Shown piece after piece: positions 50,088 to 61,422 of a stretch of 64,000 nt of DNA; position 1 is the first letter of the stretch; every line of letters starts with the position of its first letter. The position numbers were made by a program, and so were the translations under genes. This DNA is from Paramecium pentaurelia (lineage: Eukaryota > Ciliophora > Oligohymenophorea > Peniculida > Parameciidae), in NCBI GenBank assembly GCA_905183005.1, contig CAJJDO010000003.1, positions 828,659 to 892,658 of the forward strand, read 5' to 3'. The notes under the pieces are model-generated. The model did no database searches. It worked only from the letters and a program-made list of their open reading frames with translations, and had not been told where the DNA came from.

Positions 50088-51561
50088 TCATTGTTATTCC
50101 TCACCATCAAAATTTTGATCAAATGAGATTATACTATTTCTATGCAAATTATTTGTATTTTTATCTAAATAATCTGATTATTCTGTTACAAGAATTTGAA
50201 TACCATCATATTCCTTTTATAATCTATCTATTTCTTCTTTTATTATATTCTTCTTCTAATCTCCATCCTGTCTATATTATTAATATATTTACCTTTAAGG
50301 ATGCCATTTATTCCATTTTTTATTTGATTTGCCTTATTAAATAATCAGCTTTTTAATTTAATTCTGGTACTGTTATAATATCTTCGCTTTATTTCTTTAT
50401 TTTCATAAAATCTGTTTCTTTAAGTATCTAATGATCTATTTTTTGATATTGATTAAATTGTAATGAATTAATTATATCTCTAAATTATATAAAGATATTT
50501 TAAATTTAAGGATCTTATGTTAAAGATAATAATTAATCTGATATTCCTTATAGAAATTAATCAATTAAATCTTTGATATTATCATTTTGATTGAAAATTT
50601 AAAATTCTTATTCTGAATTCTTCTTACTAATAATTGATCTAGAAACAGATGAATAATTATCAACTCTAATTTATATATATTAATTTAATACTATAATAAG
50701 AGTAATTTCAGTTAATTATTTTCTTCTCTTAAATCATCATTTTATTAAGTTAATTATTCATATATCTTCTAAAACTTCTTCATTTATTATTCTTAAATAT
50801 CTTCTAATTTCGATTATGAAATATAAGATTATTAAATAATTTTCACTTCTTGATTCTTTTCATTTAATTGTGTTTTCAATTGTTTATTTTATTTTTCTAG
50901 CTCTACTATTTTGGATTCTTATTTAGTTAATTTAATTTTATATTCATCTATCTATAGATTTAATTTTAACTGCTGATCAACAAGAATTTACTTTATTTTT
51001 TCAATATCACTTTTATTACCTGAGACCTTTTCTTCGAACTTAATAGAAATAAATATAAACTTTGAATTATTTAGGATTTCTATCTGTAACTTAATGATTA
51101 TTATCATAAAATGGTTAAGATGAATCTCTTTTACTTTTCTCTCTTTCTATTCTATGTAATTGTATATTTGGACTGATATTATTCTTTTTCTATAAAAACC
51201 AACTAGAATCTTAAGTTATAGAATTTTCAGATCTTTTAATTACTTAATCAAACTATTTGCTTGTATTATTGAATTCCTATTGAATAGACATTTAACTAGA
51301 TTAATATGTAGGTGGATATTGACTTTATTATTATTATCTGCGAATAAATTCAGACATGTCATTGTACTAAATTAGATGATTAAGAATTACACTTTAATTC
51401 TAATTTCGATAAGGTTATTTCATAGCTCTATCTGGAGTATGATATATTGGACTTTGATTTAAATATGGTTAAGTAAATGATTGATTTTGATTAACAAACA
51501 TTCTCTTGGGTGTAGTATCTTGATAATTGATTATCTAGGTTCTTAAATAATGTTCAGACAT
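50088..51561 (-). CDS. Coiled-coil protein, 466 residues, unknown
   Basis: Four exons with introns 51039-51060, 50666-50691 and 50268-50292 close in phase. The first 165 residues are Gln/Asn/Tyr-rich with Ser/Thr-Pro sites ('QSPIYHTPDRAMKQPYRNQ'). From about 170 to 300 there is a strong coiled coil ('SDIEKIKQILVDQQLKLNLQ', 'ESKIVELEKQNKQLKTQLNE', 'QQNDDLREENNQLKLLLL'), and further helices to the end. The third intron ends CAG and the first AAG. Such proteins are frequent in cytoskeletal and ciliary structures of ciliates; no family is assigned. Its ATG is 45 bp from that of the divergent PQ-loop gene. Confidence 0.8.
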
Positions 51562-51606
51562 TGAGTAGATATAATTATATTGTCAGTTAATATTTAATAT
51601 ATAATA

Positions 51607-52420
51607 ATGGACATAGGATAATTTGATGATTTAATTCAATATGCTTCTTAATTCGCTGATTTAGTTTTGAATGTTGGTAACTGATTCTCTTTTGATAAAT
51701 AAATAGGATTTGTATTGGGTCCTCTAATTGGATACGTGGCTCAATATTCATTGATAAAATAATAAAAAAGTGTAGGTTCATTCTCAATAGATGTGTGTGC
51801 AATATTATTATTTGCCAATTTGTTAAGAATAGTATTCTGGTACAATAAACGTTTTGAAAATGCATTATTGTATCAATCTATTCTGATGATAATGATGTAA
51901 GTAATGAATCATATTATAATCTTAAGGTAGAATTATTAAGATTATGTTTAACAATTATAAGCAATTCAGTATATAAGATTAAACCAGTCTCATTCTTTAA
52001 TAATCCATTGAATAAGTTTTGGAGATGGAGCTAATTAAACTCATATATAGCATGTTTAATCACATTTTTTATAATTATCTTAATTTCTAGTTATTTGAAT
52101 CTTGCTAATCCTTAATATTGGGAAATTATTGGATTCTTAAGTTGTGCAATAGAGGTAGATATATTTTTAATATTAAATAGGCCACTTTGGGATTACCTTA
52201 AGCAATTAAAAATCATACAACAAAGAGTGTAAAGGGATTATCGTATGCTATGATAGGATCATGGTTTTTAGGTGATGCATTTAAGACATTCTACTTTATT
52301 GTAAAAAATTAACCAGCTTAATTTGTGATGTGTGGAGTAATCCAATTAAGTGTGGATATTTGGATAATGTTATAAATAGCAGTGTTTAGTTCTAAGAAAG
52401 GAGATCTAGCAGAAATTTGA
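51607..52420 (+). CDS. PQ-loop repeat membrane protein (SLC66A2/PQLC1-like)
   Basis: Four exons (introns 51677-51706, 51901-51926, 52155-52180), 243 residues, about seven hydrophobic segments. Two PQ-loop repeats are visible: 'PLIGYVAQYSLIKQQKSVGS' near the N-terminus (PL for PQ) and 'GLPQAIKNHTTKSVKGLS' after the third intron. 'AMIGSWFLGDAFKTFYF' and 'QFVMCGVIQLSVD' match the PQLC1 subgroup. Members sit in lysosomal or Golgi membranes; this subgroup has been linked to scramblase-related lipid homeostasis. Stop is 37 bp from the convergent cathepsin gene. Confidence 0.88.
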
Positions 52421-52457
52421 TTAATGATGGAATTAATATTTGTGATAATGATTTATA

Positions 52458-53448
52458 TCATTTTGGAACAACTGAGTTATTCCAAACACTGCAAGTGTTA
52501 CGTCCTCCTTCAAGATAGATATATCCATCTACTCCCCATTTGGTAGACCATGAGTTCTTGACAATGAGAGCTTCAGAAGTGAAACCAACAGCCAAAACAG
52601 CGTGGTTGATATCTCCTGTGCATTATGAATCTGGGAAGATGTAATCATCAGATTTGGGTTTATAGTTCTTCCAATCTGAGGCCTTGACAGCAACTGAAAC
52701 TGGTCCTTATTAGAGAGCAGCTTAGTGAGCAGCTTCGTTAGCGGCGATGGCAGTTGATCCATTGACTTTATAGGGACCTCCCTTAATTCTGCAGCTTCCA
52801 GTTTCCTTAGCGGTCTATTAAAGAATTAATATAAAATAATACATATGGATAAGCATCTTAGGTTGTAAGACCATTTCTCTTGACATAGTTCAAGGCTCTT
52901 GATGGCATACCTCCATTACATCCTTAGTTGAAATCAATTAAAGTTGAGCAATCAACCAATTATTATTCTGAAAGATCTGGTAATTCACCAGTGGTAACTT
53001 TGTAGAATCCTTCCAAGACACCAGTTGTACTGAAAGCCCAGCATGAACCACATTATCCTTAGTCTTTGACATATTGGACTGCACCTCTTGTTCTCCAATC
53101 GATTGGTGTAGCATTAACGTTATTGAATTCAGCCTTTGGTACTTCCAAATCATCTGAGTTGACTTTGAGGGTCAAATAGTTGGCAGCGAATTCTTCATCG
53201 GTAAGATCTGTGAATTAGGTTTCACCAAAGATTTCTCTTCCAATTTTTTCATTTCTGGCTTTAATATCAGCAAGGTTAGCTTAATAAACTGATAATCTAT
53301 AGAGGAGTTCAGATCCTGAGTATTATTTGTTGAATGTGGCTTAATAATTTGTGAATTATGTGGCCAATTAAACTTCAGGAACGCTTTGAACATTGTAAAG
53401 TGTTCCAACTAACATCAATAAACCAATGGCAAGGAGTGTCTTTTCCAT
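52458..53448 (-). CDS. Cathepsin L-like cysteine protease (papain family C1)
   Basis: Two exons with a 28-nt intron (52815-52842), 320 residues. A signal peptide (MEKTLLAIGLLMLVGTLY) and an I29-type propeptide with a degenerate ERFNIN helix ('RLSVYQANLADIKARN') precede the mature enzyme, which starts near 'ATPIDWRTRGAV'. The oxyanion Gln and catalytic Cys are in 'QGQCGSCWAFS' (Cys about 136), the His in 'DINHAVLAVGF' (about 273) and the Asn in 'VKNSWSTKWG'. The 'GCNGG' motif is present. It should act in phagosomes or lysosomes or be secreted. The coding DNA is visibly richer in G+C than its neighbours, as in highly expressed genes. Confidence 0.96.
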
Positions 53449-53533
53449 TTTTTAATTATATTATTTTCAATATCATAATCATCGATTTTTATAATACAAA
53501 TGATGATGTCATCATTCATTTTAATTGACCAAC

Positions 53534-54406
53534 TCATTTTAATTTGTTAATTGCTTTCCCAGAACTGTATTTATTGTACGAAATTGCTACTCCCATTATT
53601 GCCCATGACATACTCAATAAGTAGGCTCCAAAATTTAATAGCATATTTTTGTTGTCTAAAGTTATATATTTATATTAAATCTACATTATTTCGAATGACA
53701 ATAAGCTAAGCCCAAATAGATAGAGTGAGCTATCACTATACATATCCAAATTAATTTAGATATCATATCTTGAGTGACACCAAAAACATGTACTAAACAA
53801 ATGCAGAAGTTCAAACATTATGCACTTGAAGCCCATCCCAATTAAAATGCTATTGCTCCTCTCATTAAATATATTGACCAATCATCATTCTCTAGAACTA
53901 ATGTACTCTTCCATAATAGATATATATTCTTGATTTTATTGGTTTATTAATACAATTGTTAATAAAATTAGCACAATTTTACATAAAAGTATTGTTATTT
54001 TGCTAACAATAGACCAAAGTAATATCCAAACTGAAATTGTGAAACAATAAAGCCAAAAATATAAGTGAGTTTCTAAACTCCAAGATACTGAATGAATACT
54101 CCATAATAATGCTACTAATGTAGTGCCTTTAATAATTAATAATCAATAATTACTAAAAATGACTCCCCATATTGAAAATGCCCAAGAAGGAGGTGTTACT
54201 ACTAATTTATAACTATCACTTGTAGATTTGGCTGTCTTTACACCAATTGTGCCATTTATTAGCAATGCTAAAATGTATGCACATACAGAGATTCTATTTA
54301 TAACTCACTCTATTTACATGCAGACTAAATTGTAGTTATTAAATTTAACTCCTTGTCTGAAGGGAATTGTTTAAGATTAATGTATGAGGTTCAACACAAA
54401 ATCCAT
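53534..54406 (-). CDS. TspO-like tryptophan-rich membrane protein
   Basis: Five exons (introns 54294-54317, 54127-54153, 54088-54115, 53656-53684) close to 254 residues. The 'TPPSWAFSIWGVIF' block after the first membrane helix is the signature of the TspO/tryptophan-rich sensory protein group ('P..FSIWG.IY'). Later helices include 'WICIVIAHSIYLGLAY' and 'AYLLSMSWAIMGVAISYN', the last matching the family's final helix. TspO proteins bind tetrapyrroles or sterols; the ligand here is unknown. The third exon is only 11 nt (54116-54126). It is needed for phase, but skipping one intron would leave another plausible frame, so the region 54088-54153 is the weak point of the model. Confidence 0.7.
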
Positions 54407-54989
54407 TATTACTTTTATACAAGAAATTTATTATTCTTAAAGTTATTCTTAAAATTTGTTTAAATATTCATGCATAAATCATAATAAAATTAATAAATAT
54501 CATTATCTATCTGAGCATCACATCTAAATCATTATTATATATATTTCAAATTCTTAAAAAAATGATTTTATAGATTATTGAATTTTAAGGATAATTCTTA
54601 TATACCTTGAAATAATACAATTAATATCTATTAATAAAATATAGATCTAAATGATTCTACATTATAATTACAATAAAATATTTAGAAAATTTTAATATCT
54701 AATTCTAATTTTTGTTTAATCATTATTCAATTCATAATTAGTAATAAAACTATATTAATTATTGCATTATTTAAGTATTTCAATCTATTAAATTATAACA
54801 TTTGAATCTAATTCCTCTATTATTAAAAGAGTCTGAAAAAAATTTATATAAAATTAGCAAAATTGATGATACACAAATAATTGACTCTATACATAAACAT
54901 TCTGAAACAGATGATCTAAGCCTGAATACTTTTTATGTAATTTAATATTATATTAATATTTGGAGCACTTTTATTCACATCAAAAAATT
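54407..54989. other. Non-coding spacer
   Basis: A/T-rich DNA upstream of the TspO-like gene; nothing supported. Confidence 0.45.
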
Positions 54990-55258
54990 TCATCAATCCT
55001 AATAGACTCTCCTTAAGCTTTTATCATCATTATTTGAAAATTTCTTTATAAAAATCTTTATTTTTAATGCCTTATCAAATATAACTCCTATACAATCAAA
55101 TACATCATATATTTTCCATTTTATTTTACATAATATATCATTAATAAAATTATATTTTGAATTCATCTTCTCATTTTTGAACTTATTATCCAAGATTAGT
55201 TTAAAACAATTCAACTTGTATTTATCTTCTTATAGGTTATCTTAATATTCAAATAATG
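54990..55258 (-). pseudogene. Open frame without a start, possible remnant
   Basis: The minus strand stays open for about 85 codons and reads like protein ('EDKYKLNCFKLILDNKFKN', 'WKIYDVFDCIGVIFDKALK', 'FSNNDDKSLRRVYQ'), but the only in-frame ATG is internal, leaving 57 residues from about 55169. An upstream mini-exon cannot be excluded. It lies 38 bp from the start of the divergent MORN gene. Confidence 0.3.
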
Positions 55259-55295
55259 TTTTTCATAACTAATTAATAAATTAATTTAATATAAA

Positions 55296-56058
55296 ATGGC
55301 CGATGAAAATCCAGATGATAATAATTTTGAATTCATTAAATTCCTCCCTGAAGGTGATTAAAAGACCAAGTCTTCTAGAGATTATACTGGTAAAGGATAA
55401 GCCAAATATGCTAATAATGAAATCTATGAAGGTGATTATGTCGATGGAGTAACTGTTTTAAATCTAATCTTTAGAAAAGAAATGGTAAAGGCAAATACAA
55501 TTATGCCAACGGTGATCTCTACTTTGGAGATTTTATTAATAATGTTAAACATGGAATTGGTAAATTAACATACAAAGAAAAAGGAGATTATTTCGGTTTC
55601 ACTCTCATTTATAATGTTAGGTTAATGGGAAAATGGTAAGAGACATGGAGAAGGTATTTTCACTTATCCAAACAAAGATTAATATAGTGGTTGGTGGGCA
55701 TTTGGTAAAAAAGAAGGTAATGGAACATATATTTATAATGATACTGGAATGAGAGTAATATTTTATCATCTATTATCCTTAATAGTTAGTTGGTTAATGG
55801 AAAGAAAACAAATTTGTATCTGGAAGATGGATTCTACCTAATGGTACATATTATGAAGGAGAATTTGATAATAATAAGCCTAATAAAGTTGGAGTATGGT
55901 ACTTTAAGAATGGTAATAAAATATAAGGAACATATAATCAAAAAATAATTCCAAATGATGATCCTGATGATAAGAAACTTAATATCGAAATGAAATGGGC
56001 ATCTAATGGATATTTATATTAAAATGCAGATTTAGTAAATGCACATGAAAAATTCTGA
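55296..56058 (+). CDS. MORN-repeat protein, radial spoke head-like
   Basis: Four exons (introns 55449-55474, 55596-55620, 55755-55785), 226 residues. Tandem MORN repeats are clear: 'YTGKGQAKYANNEIYEGDYV', 'RNGKGKYNYANGDLYFGDF', 'KHGIGKLTYKEKGDYFGQW', 'KRHGEGIFTYPNKDQYSGWW', 'KKEGNGTYIYNDTGMRLVGQ', then 'VSGRWILPNGTYYEGEF'. The order resembles radial spoke head protein 1 and related axonemal MORN proteins. MORN repeats bind membranes or other proteins and are common in cilia. A cytoplasmic MORN adaptor is the alternative. Confidence 0.88.
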
Positions 56059-56345
56059 ATTATCATATTAATATAGTATATTTATCTATTAATTCTTTTC
56101 ACTATTAATAAATAATAAAGTTAGAAATTTTAGAGTATAATTTCTATATTTACTTAAATAAATAGAATCAAATTTACATTACTTTTTATGCATATTTAAA
56201 CAAAAATATTATCGTATTTAAATTTTATAAAATATAAGAATAGCTTAATCTACAAAAACATTGATACATGTATGATTATTAGTCTTTAAGAGAGAAATAA
56301 ATAAATTATTTAAATTGACTATATAAGAGATCCTTTTATAATCAT

Positions 56346-57882
56346 TCATTATATAATTTTAATTATTCCTAATTTATATGAATATATATATACATTCTTT
56401 TTATTAATTCTAATATTTTCAGTATCTAAAACATGCTTTTCCATGTTTTCTTCTTTATCAAATCCAAAATTCAAAATGAAATTATTTGATTTAGAAGGAC
56501 TTTCTCTACCTTTCAAAGTAGGTGATGCTATAATTTCAGGTATTCTCCTATCAAATAAGCATAACTGTAAAATCTCTAATAACATAGCAACAAAAGTCAA
56601 CACTAATTCAGGTATACAAAGAGGCATTAATTCTGCATCAATGAAATCTCTCATATAAACAAGATTCAATATATTTGACCAATCAGTACATTTCTGAAAA
56701 ATCATTTATAAAAAACTAATACATTTTCTATATATGTATGCATTGTAGTTCTAAAATGAGCTAAAAATCCCAATTTTGTACCTACTATAGCTAAATGTGC
56801 CATGTGAAGTAGAATGAGGAATGTTGTAGGACAATAAAATTTCCAAGTAACTTTATATATTTTATGCTTAAATATTCCTTTTCTAGTTAAATTTTAAATG
56901 ATTGCAGAATGAAATATGGCTCCAAAACCCATCAAACAACCTAATTAATGTTGATTAATAATTACCTGCCATAATAAGTGCAACTAAAAATACAAGTTAA
57001 ATATAATTGTCTCTATAATTTGAGACATCAATCTATTTAATAGTACAATTATATTCTGTAAATTTTTCTCCAAATAGACCAAATTTAGGTGTTTCTTTGA
57101 AATACTCTAATCCCGGTAAACTTTCATAAGGATATTCATTTTCTTCAAATAACATATATTAATCAAATTCATCTATATATGCATATTCTGATGATTAAAT
57201 AGCACATATATAAGCTGATTCTAATAATGGATATTAATTGATTGATTCTCCATTTTCATAGCAAACATCAATACCATAGCTTAAAGTAAAATTAAAATAT
57301 GATTGAGTAAGATTTTCTTTGGAGAGTAGATCTTAATAATTTCCACAAGCTCTTTAATCATTTTTAGTTTAACAAACTCCATTACAAATCGCAGTACAAT
57401 TTCTTTCATAAAATAATTCTCTGTATGTGTATTCAGATCTTTTACCACAAATTGAATAACCTTTCCAAATAATAAAATTTTAAGATTCTATAGGAGCTAT
57501 TTCATCACAACCTTCATCAATATCAGAAGTTTAACAATGTTCATTTTTCAATTTATCATAATCAATTTCACCATTTTCATCTTCTTCTCCAAAACCACAA
57601 TCACATCCTTATAAGTAAATTTGAATAAATACCACTAGAAGTTTATGGATAACTATAATCAAAGAATGTTTCCATATCAGATGGACATTATGAACCTTTT
57701 ACTTTTTGAATTTCAATAATTGGTTTATATTCCCAATTATCATATAGATTTCTATCCATTTTGTAATGATTTATGTATAGAATCAAAGCCAATGGAAAGA
57801 TGATACACTCTATAATGAAATTAAGATATTAGACAGAGGCAGCAAAGTGTGTAGATTTCCAATAACTTGGTTTGTGCTTCAT
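56346..57882 (-). CDS. Cys-rich multi-pass membrane protein, unknown
   Basis: Four exons (introns 57608-57632, 56941-56965, 56694-56722), 485 residues. A first membrane helix ('IIECIIFPLALILYI', about 20-35) is followed by a long luminal or extracellular region (about 45-300) with many cysteines ('GCDCGFGEEDENGEIDY', 'CTAICNGVCQTKNDQRACGN') and several N-glycosylation sequons. Three or more helices follow ('LVFLVALIMAGCLMGFGAIF', 'LILLHMAHLAIVGTKLGF', 'LTFVAMLLEILQLCLF'). The cytoplasmic tail is short and charged. No family is recognised. Its ATG lies 24 bp after the stop of the upstream PPP4R2 gene. Confidence 0.8.
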
Positions 57883-57906
57883 TAAATAAAATATTATAAT
57901 TTTATA

Positions 57907-58433
57907 TCATGTACTTACATTTACTAATTTTTCCATGGCGAATAATATTTTTTTTGATGATTTATAATGTTTTTAGGGATCAATTAGTAATTCACATATT
58001 CTTTACAAAGTAAATGGTGGTCTGATATAAATAGAGGGAAAATAATATACTTTTATTCAAAAACACAAAGAAATTGAAGTACGATATCTAATTCATCTTC
58101 GAAACCTTCATTTTAAGCAGTCTTTTCATATGGATAAAGTTTCTGCATATTTAATAACATATCTCTGGTTGTTATAACAATAAGTGATCTCAAATGTAGC
58201 CAATTATATTTTTGAATTTCACCATTCTAAGATATAGATTCTAATATTGGTTTCAATTATCCCATTACATTATTGATTTGAATTGGTATATCCTTTGAAT
58301 ATTAGATGATATTTTTTACTTTCTTAATTCTGATTCCTTATTGGATTGAACTAACAATCTCTTATGTTTATTCATAGAAATCCTTGAGTTGTGTTTAATA
58401 GTCATGTTGAATCATTTCTTTATTTTCATTCAT
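57907..58433 (-). CDS. Protein phosphatase 4 regulatory subunit 2 (core)
   Basis: Two exons with a 29-nt intron (58022-58050), 165 residues. Splicing creates 'QKPPFTLQRICELLIDPQKH', which matches the PPP4R2 signature 'PFTLQRLCELL.DP..HY', followed by 'KKILFAMEKLVNVST', the end of the conserved core. The N-terminal part is helical with 'VMGQLKPILES'. The protein stops right after the core, so it lacks the long acidic tail found in animals and yeast. PPP4R2 binds the PP4 catalytic subunit with R3 and acts in DNA-damage recovery and centrosome function. Confidence 0.88.
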
Positions 58434-58573
58434 TTTATTTAATTAATATAATTTATATACTGTGGTATAAAGTATGAGTGTTGATTTGAGTTAAAAATGT
58501 ATGTAATTATTATTCACACAATTCCCTAATATCTATATGTGAAAAGAAATCTAATAATATTAATTAAATTAAC

Positions 58574-59277
58574 ATGAATCCTATTTAATAAGCATGGTTA
58601 AAAATATTGAACCCAGTTTCTGAGGTAATCAATGAGAAATTAGCCAAACGATCAGGATTATTGGGTAAGATTGGAAGATTCTTTCTTATTGGCCCAAGAG
58701 AATTTGGATATCATCCAACAAACTAAATGTTCATATATTTCAATAGAAGAGTGCTCTTTGCAACAGCCTTTATGGGTCATAAATACTCAGTCTTAAAGTA
58801 AGTAACACTAATATATTTAATATAGAGGACTCACACATTAAGGATATCATATGTTAAGACCAATGAGAGCAGCAGTATTCTTGGGACCAATAGCTGTATT
58901 GGCAGGTCTATTTAGATTAGTCTATTATTCTTCTGAAAACAGATCATATTAGTATGCAATTTTATTTGGATAGATAGTCCTGATAATTTAGATTACGTGA
59001 TGAAGAAAGCAACTAATTCATTACATTTTCCATTGAATACATTGAATCAAAGATTATCAGCACATTATACAGAAATTAGTTCTATTTATACAGCTGAAAT
59101 GATGAAGAGAGTAATAATGCATTTATATTCAAATCTTAGTATCATAAATAACATGCCAAAATAATAAAGGAGAGATCAACCTAATCAGAACATGTTAAAA
59201 AAACTAAATATGCTGATCCATCATATAAATATGTTCCAATGACTCCAGTCCATATTGAAGATGTAAAACTCGCTTGA
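58574..59277 (+). CDS. Small membrane protein, 206 residues, unknown
   Basis: Four exons (introns 58798-58825, 58952-58977, 59111-59139) close in phase. 'FNRRVLFATAFMGHKYSVLKG' and 'AAVFLGPIAVLAGLFRLVYY' suggest one or two membrane helices around residues 60-115, with a basic N-terminus and a helical, basic C-terminus ending 'HIEDVKLA'. The composition is less A/T-rich than its neighbours. Size and layout resemble lineage-specific subunits of ciliate mitochondrial complexes, but this is a guess; no homologue is recognised. Confidence 0.78.
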
Positions 59278-59299
59278 GATAAATAATATAAATATAATG

Positions 59300-60070
59300 T
59301 TAACAATCTTTAATGGCTTTTATAATAATAAAATATTCCCGATATCCTTGATGATAATATCATACTATTTAATATAGTAAATAATGTTTAATTTGAAAGA
59401 TTTATAAGATTACAGATATAAACTACAATCAAATTAATTTAGTCAATAATGATGATATTAGTGACAAAAATGTTCTACTTTGTTGAATATAATGAATAAG
59501 AAACTTATTATCAACTTATAATTAAGTATCCATTTTTAATAAATGAATTATTAGGTTCACTTTATGTTTTAAATGTCAAAAATTTGAATATCCTTATTCA
59601 ATTGTTGAATTCCTAAAATACTTTGCCTTTTATTATTGTTTGATATATAAGTAAAGTGATTGTACATATGTATATGATTACATCAAATTACTGAAATATT
59701 TTAAGGATAGAATTCTCTCATTATTAAACAGATATTCACAAATATAGACTCTTTTTTATATACCTCACCTAATAATCCATAAACAATATTAAATATCTTT
59801 ACCAATTTAATTAAATATTAAGAGTATTATGAATTAGAAATCAATTAGATTTACAATCATTTTCTTGAAACATCATATAAATTTTATTATAACATAGTAA
59901 TAAATGAAAATACTTTTGTTATAATAAATCTCTTATGTATTTAATAAAATTATGTAGAAGAATTGCAAAATTATAATAAAATTAAAAATAATAATTTTTT
60001 TGATAAGTAACTGATTAGAGACTTATATTCAATTTACAAGAAGAATTTAAAGTAGCAATTAATAAATTAT
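59300..60070 (+). pseudogene. SAPS-domain (PP6 regulatory subunit-like) remnant
   Basis: The plus strand reads 'RLQIQTTIKLIQSIMMI', 'YYQLIIKYPFLINELLGSLY', 'LIQLLNSQNTLPFIIV' and, beyond a TGA at 59641-59643, 'YISKVIVHMYMI'. The order 'YPFL..E.L' then 'YISKV' follows the SAPS domain of Sit4-associated/PP6 regulatory subunits. A second TGA follows in frame at 59692-59694, and later protein-like segments ('ELEINQIYNHFLETSYKFYY') need another frame. There is no start codon. It is best read as a decayed gene. Confidence 0.45.
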
Positions 60071-60080
60071 AGATATGAGA

Positions 60081-60854
60081 TCATTAAATTTGATTCTCTT
60101 CTTCATCATCAGAACTACTTGGCATATCATAATTCCTTTATCCTGTATTCTCTTTCTTTTATGCCATTTCTAAATACTTTTATTCTGCTACTCTTAATTC
60201 TTTATCATTCTGACATTCTTAATAAAGATCAAAAGCATCTTTATTTATCTTAAAGAAATTCTCACCCCATGTAAATTTACTAAGAATGAAATCTGCTTAT
60301 TCTCTACGTCCACATAAAGCTAATGTAGCTGCAATAGCTTCTACACATGATAATTTAAATTATTTGCCAAAATTAACAGGATTTACAGCAACCATATGTG
60401 GTAATAATCTTTCATTTGGAGATACATAAGTAATTTCTTCTATCTTTGCCCATGAACAATCAATTACACAAATTCCTTTTTATAATAATTCTTCATCTTC
60501 TTTAGATACATATTTCTTTCCATTTGCACTTACTATTATTCCTTAAAATTTGACTTTTGGTTTTATTGCTGTTAATAATTTAAATCTTTCCATTTTTCTA
60601 CCTGTACATTTCTTAACATCACATTATCCATAATCAATCATAAACAATTTAATATCATTTAATCTTTCCTCTTTTTTATTTATTTATTATTCATCTTCAT
60701 CTTCACTTTCATCTTAACTATTACTTTATTAATTATTTAATTATTGCAATTAATGTAATGTTATTTATTATTATTATTAACCTTATTATTGTTTTTAATC
60801 TCTTTTGTCTGATCTTGCTTTTTTCCAATTTTAATACCTCTATTTATTATTCAT
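60081..60854 (-). CDS. TSR3-type 18S rRNA aminocarboxypropyltransferase
   Basis: A single exon, 257 residues. The DUF367/TSR3 core is clear: 'IDYGQCDVKKCTGRKMERF', 'FQGIIVSANGKKYVSKED', 'GICVIDCSWAKIEE', 'ERLLPHMVAVNPVNFGKQFK', 'LSCVEAIAATLALCG', 'FTWGENFFKINKDAFDLY'. TSR3 transfers the 3-amino-3-carboxypropyl group from SAM to a hypermodified uridine of 18S rRNA late in small-subunit assembly. The N-terminus is Gln-rich with an acidic run (DESEDEDE), and the C-terminus is acidic too. The ATG is 32 bp from that of the divergent gene at 60887. Confidence 0.94.
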
Positions 60855-60886
60855 TAATTTATTATTAATTAAATACTAATATCAAA
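60855..60886. promoter_or_regulatory. 32-bp divergent promoter region
   Basis: Only 32 A/T-rich bases separate the starts of the TSR3 gene (-) and the gene at 60887 (+), the same distance as in the myosin/PDI pair. Confidence 0.6.
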
Positions 60887-61422
60887 ATGAAGGCAAATCG
60901 ATTTATAATCCATAATCCTACTATTGAATCTTACTAATTGGAAGAGTATTACAATCATTTTAAAAGAATGGAAGAGATAAATAAAGAAAAGATGAACGTA
61001 TACAAAAATATTGAGTCCAATAAATCTGCATCAAATTACAGATTTTTGATGCTTCAATAAACATCTAAATTTAATAAATAACAATAATAAAATGCTTAAG
61101 ATCGTCTTAAGAAAGTATTGTTCACAATATTTTAAATAAGTTACTTGATGATAAAATTGAAAGAATTAAGGTGAGAGAAAATCCTTATATCAATTAAACT
61201 AGATTAAGAGGTATTACTTAAGTTGATCTAAAAAGTCCAAACTTTAGTTTTAATAGTTCTTTAGAGAGTCTCAACTTAATGAAAAAGCTGTAATCTCTTA
61301 AATCAACTATCTCAAAGAAGATTCTGGATGTAAATTACTAAAAATAAAAGGAATATGGGAATAGACTTAGAAAACTACCTAAATTACCAGATTCAGATAA
61401 AAAATACCACTATTTGTTTTGA
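60887..61422 (+). CDS. Unknown basic protein, 169 residues
   Basis: Two exons with a 26-nt intron (61115-61140). The first half is helical and charged ('ESYQLEEYYNHFKRMEEINK'), with a Gln run; the second half is Ser/Lys-rich with 'SLESLNLMKKLQSLKSTISK' and ends 'DKKYHYLF'. It has no membrane helix. Not recognised. Confidence 0.75.

Noticed and set aside
56349..56705. 118-residue minus-strand ORF as a separate gene
   Set aside because: Its first codons are inside a 29-nt intron; it is the last exon of the 485-residue membrane protein.
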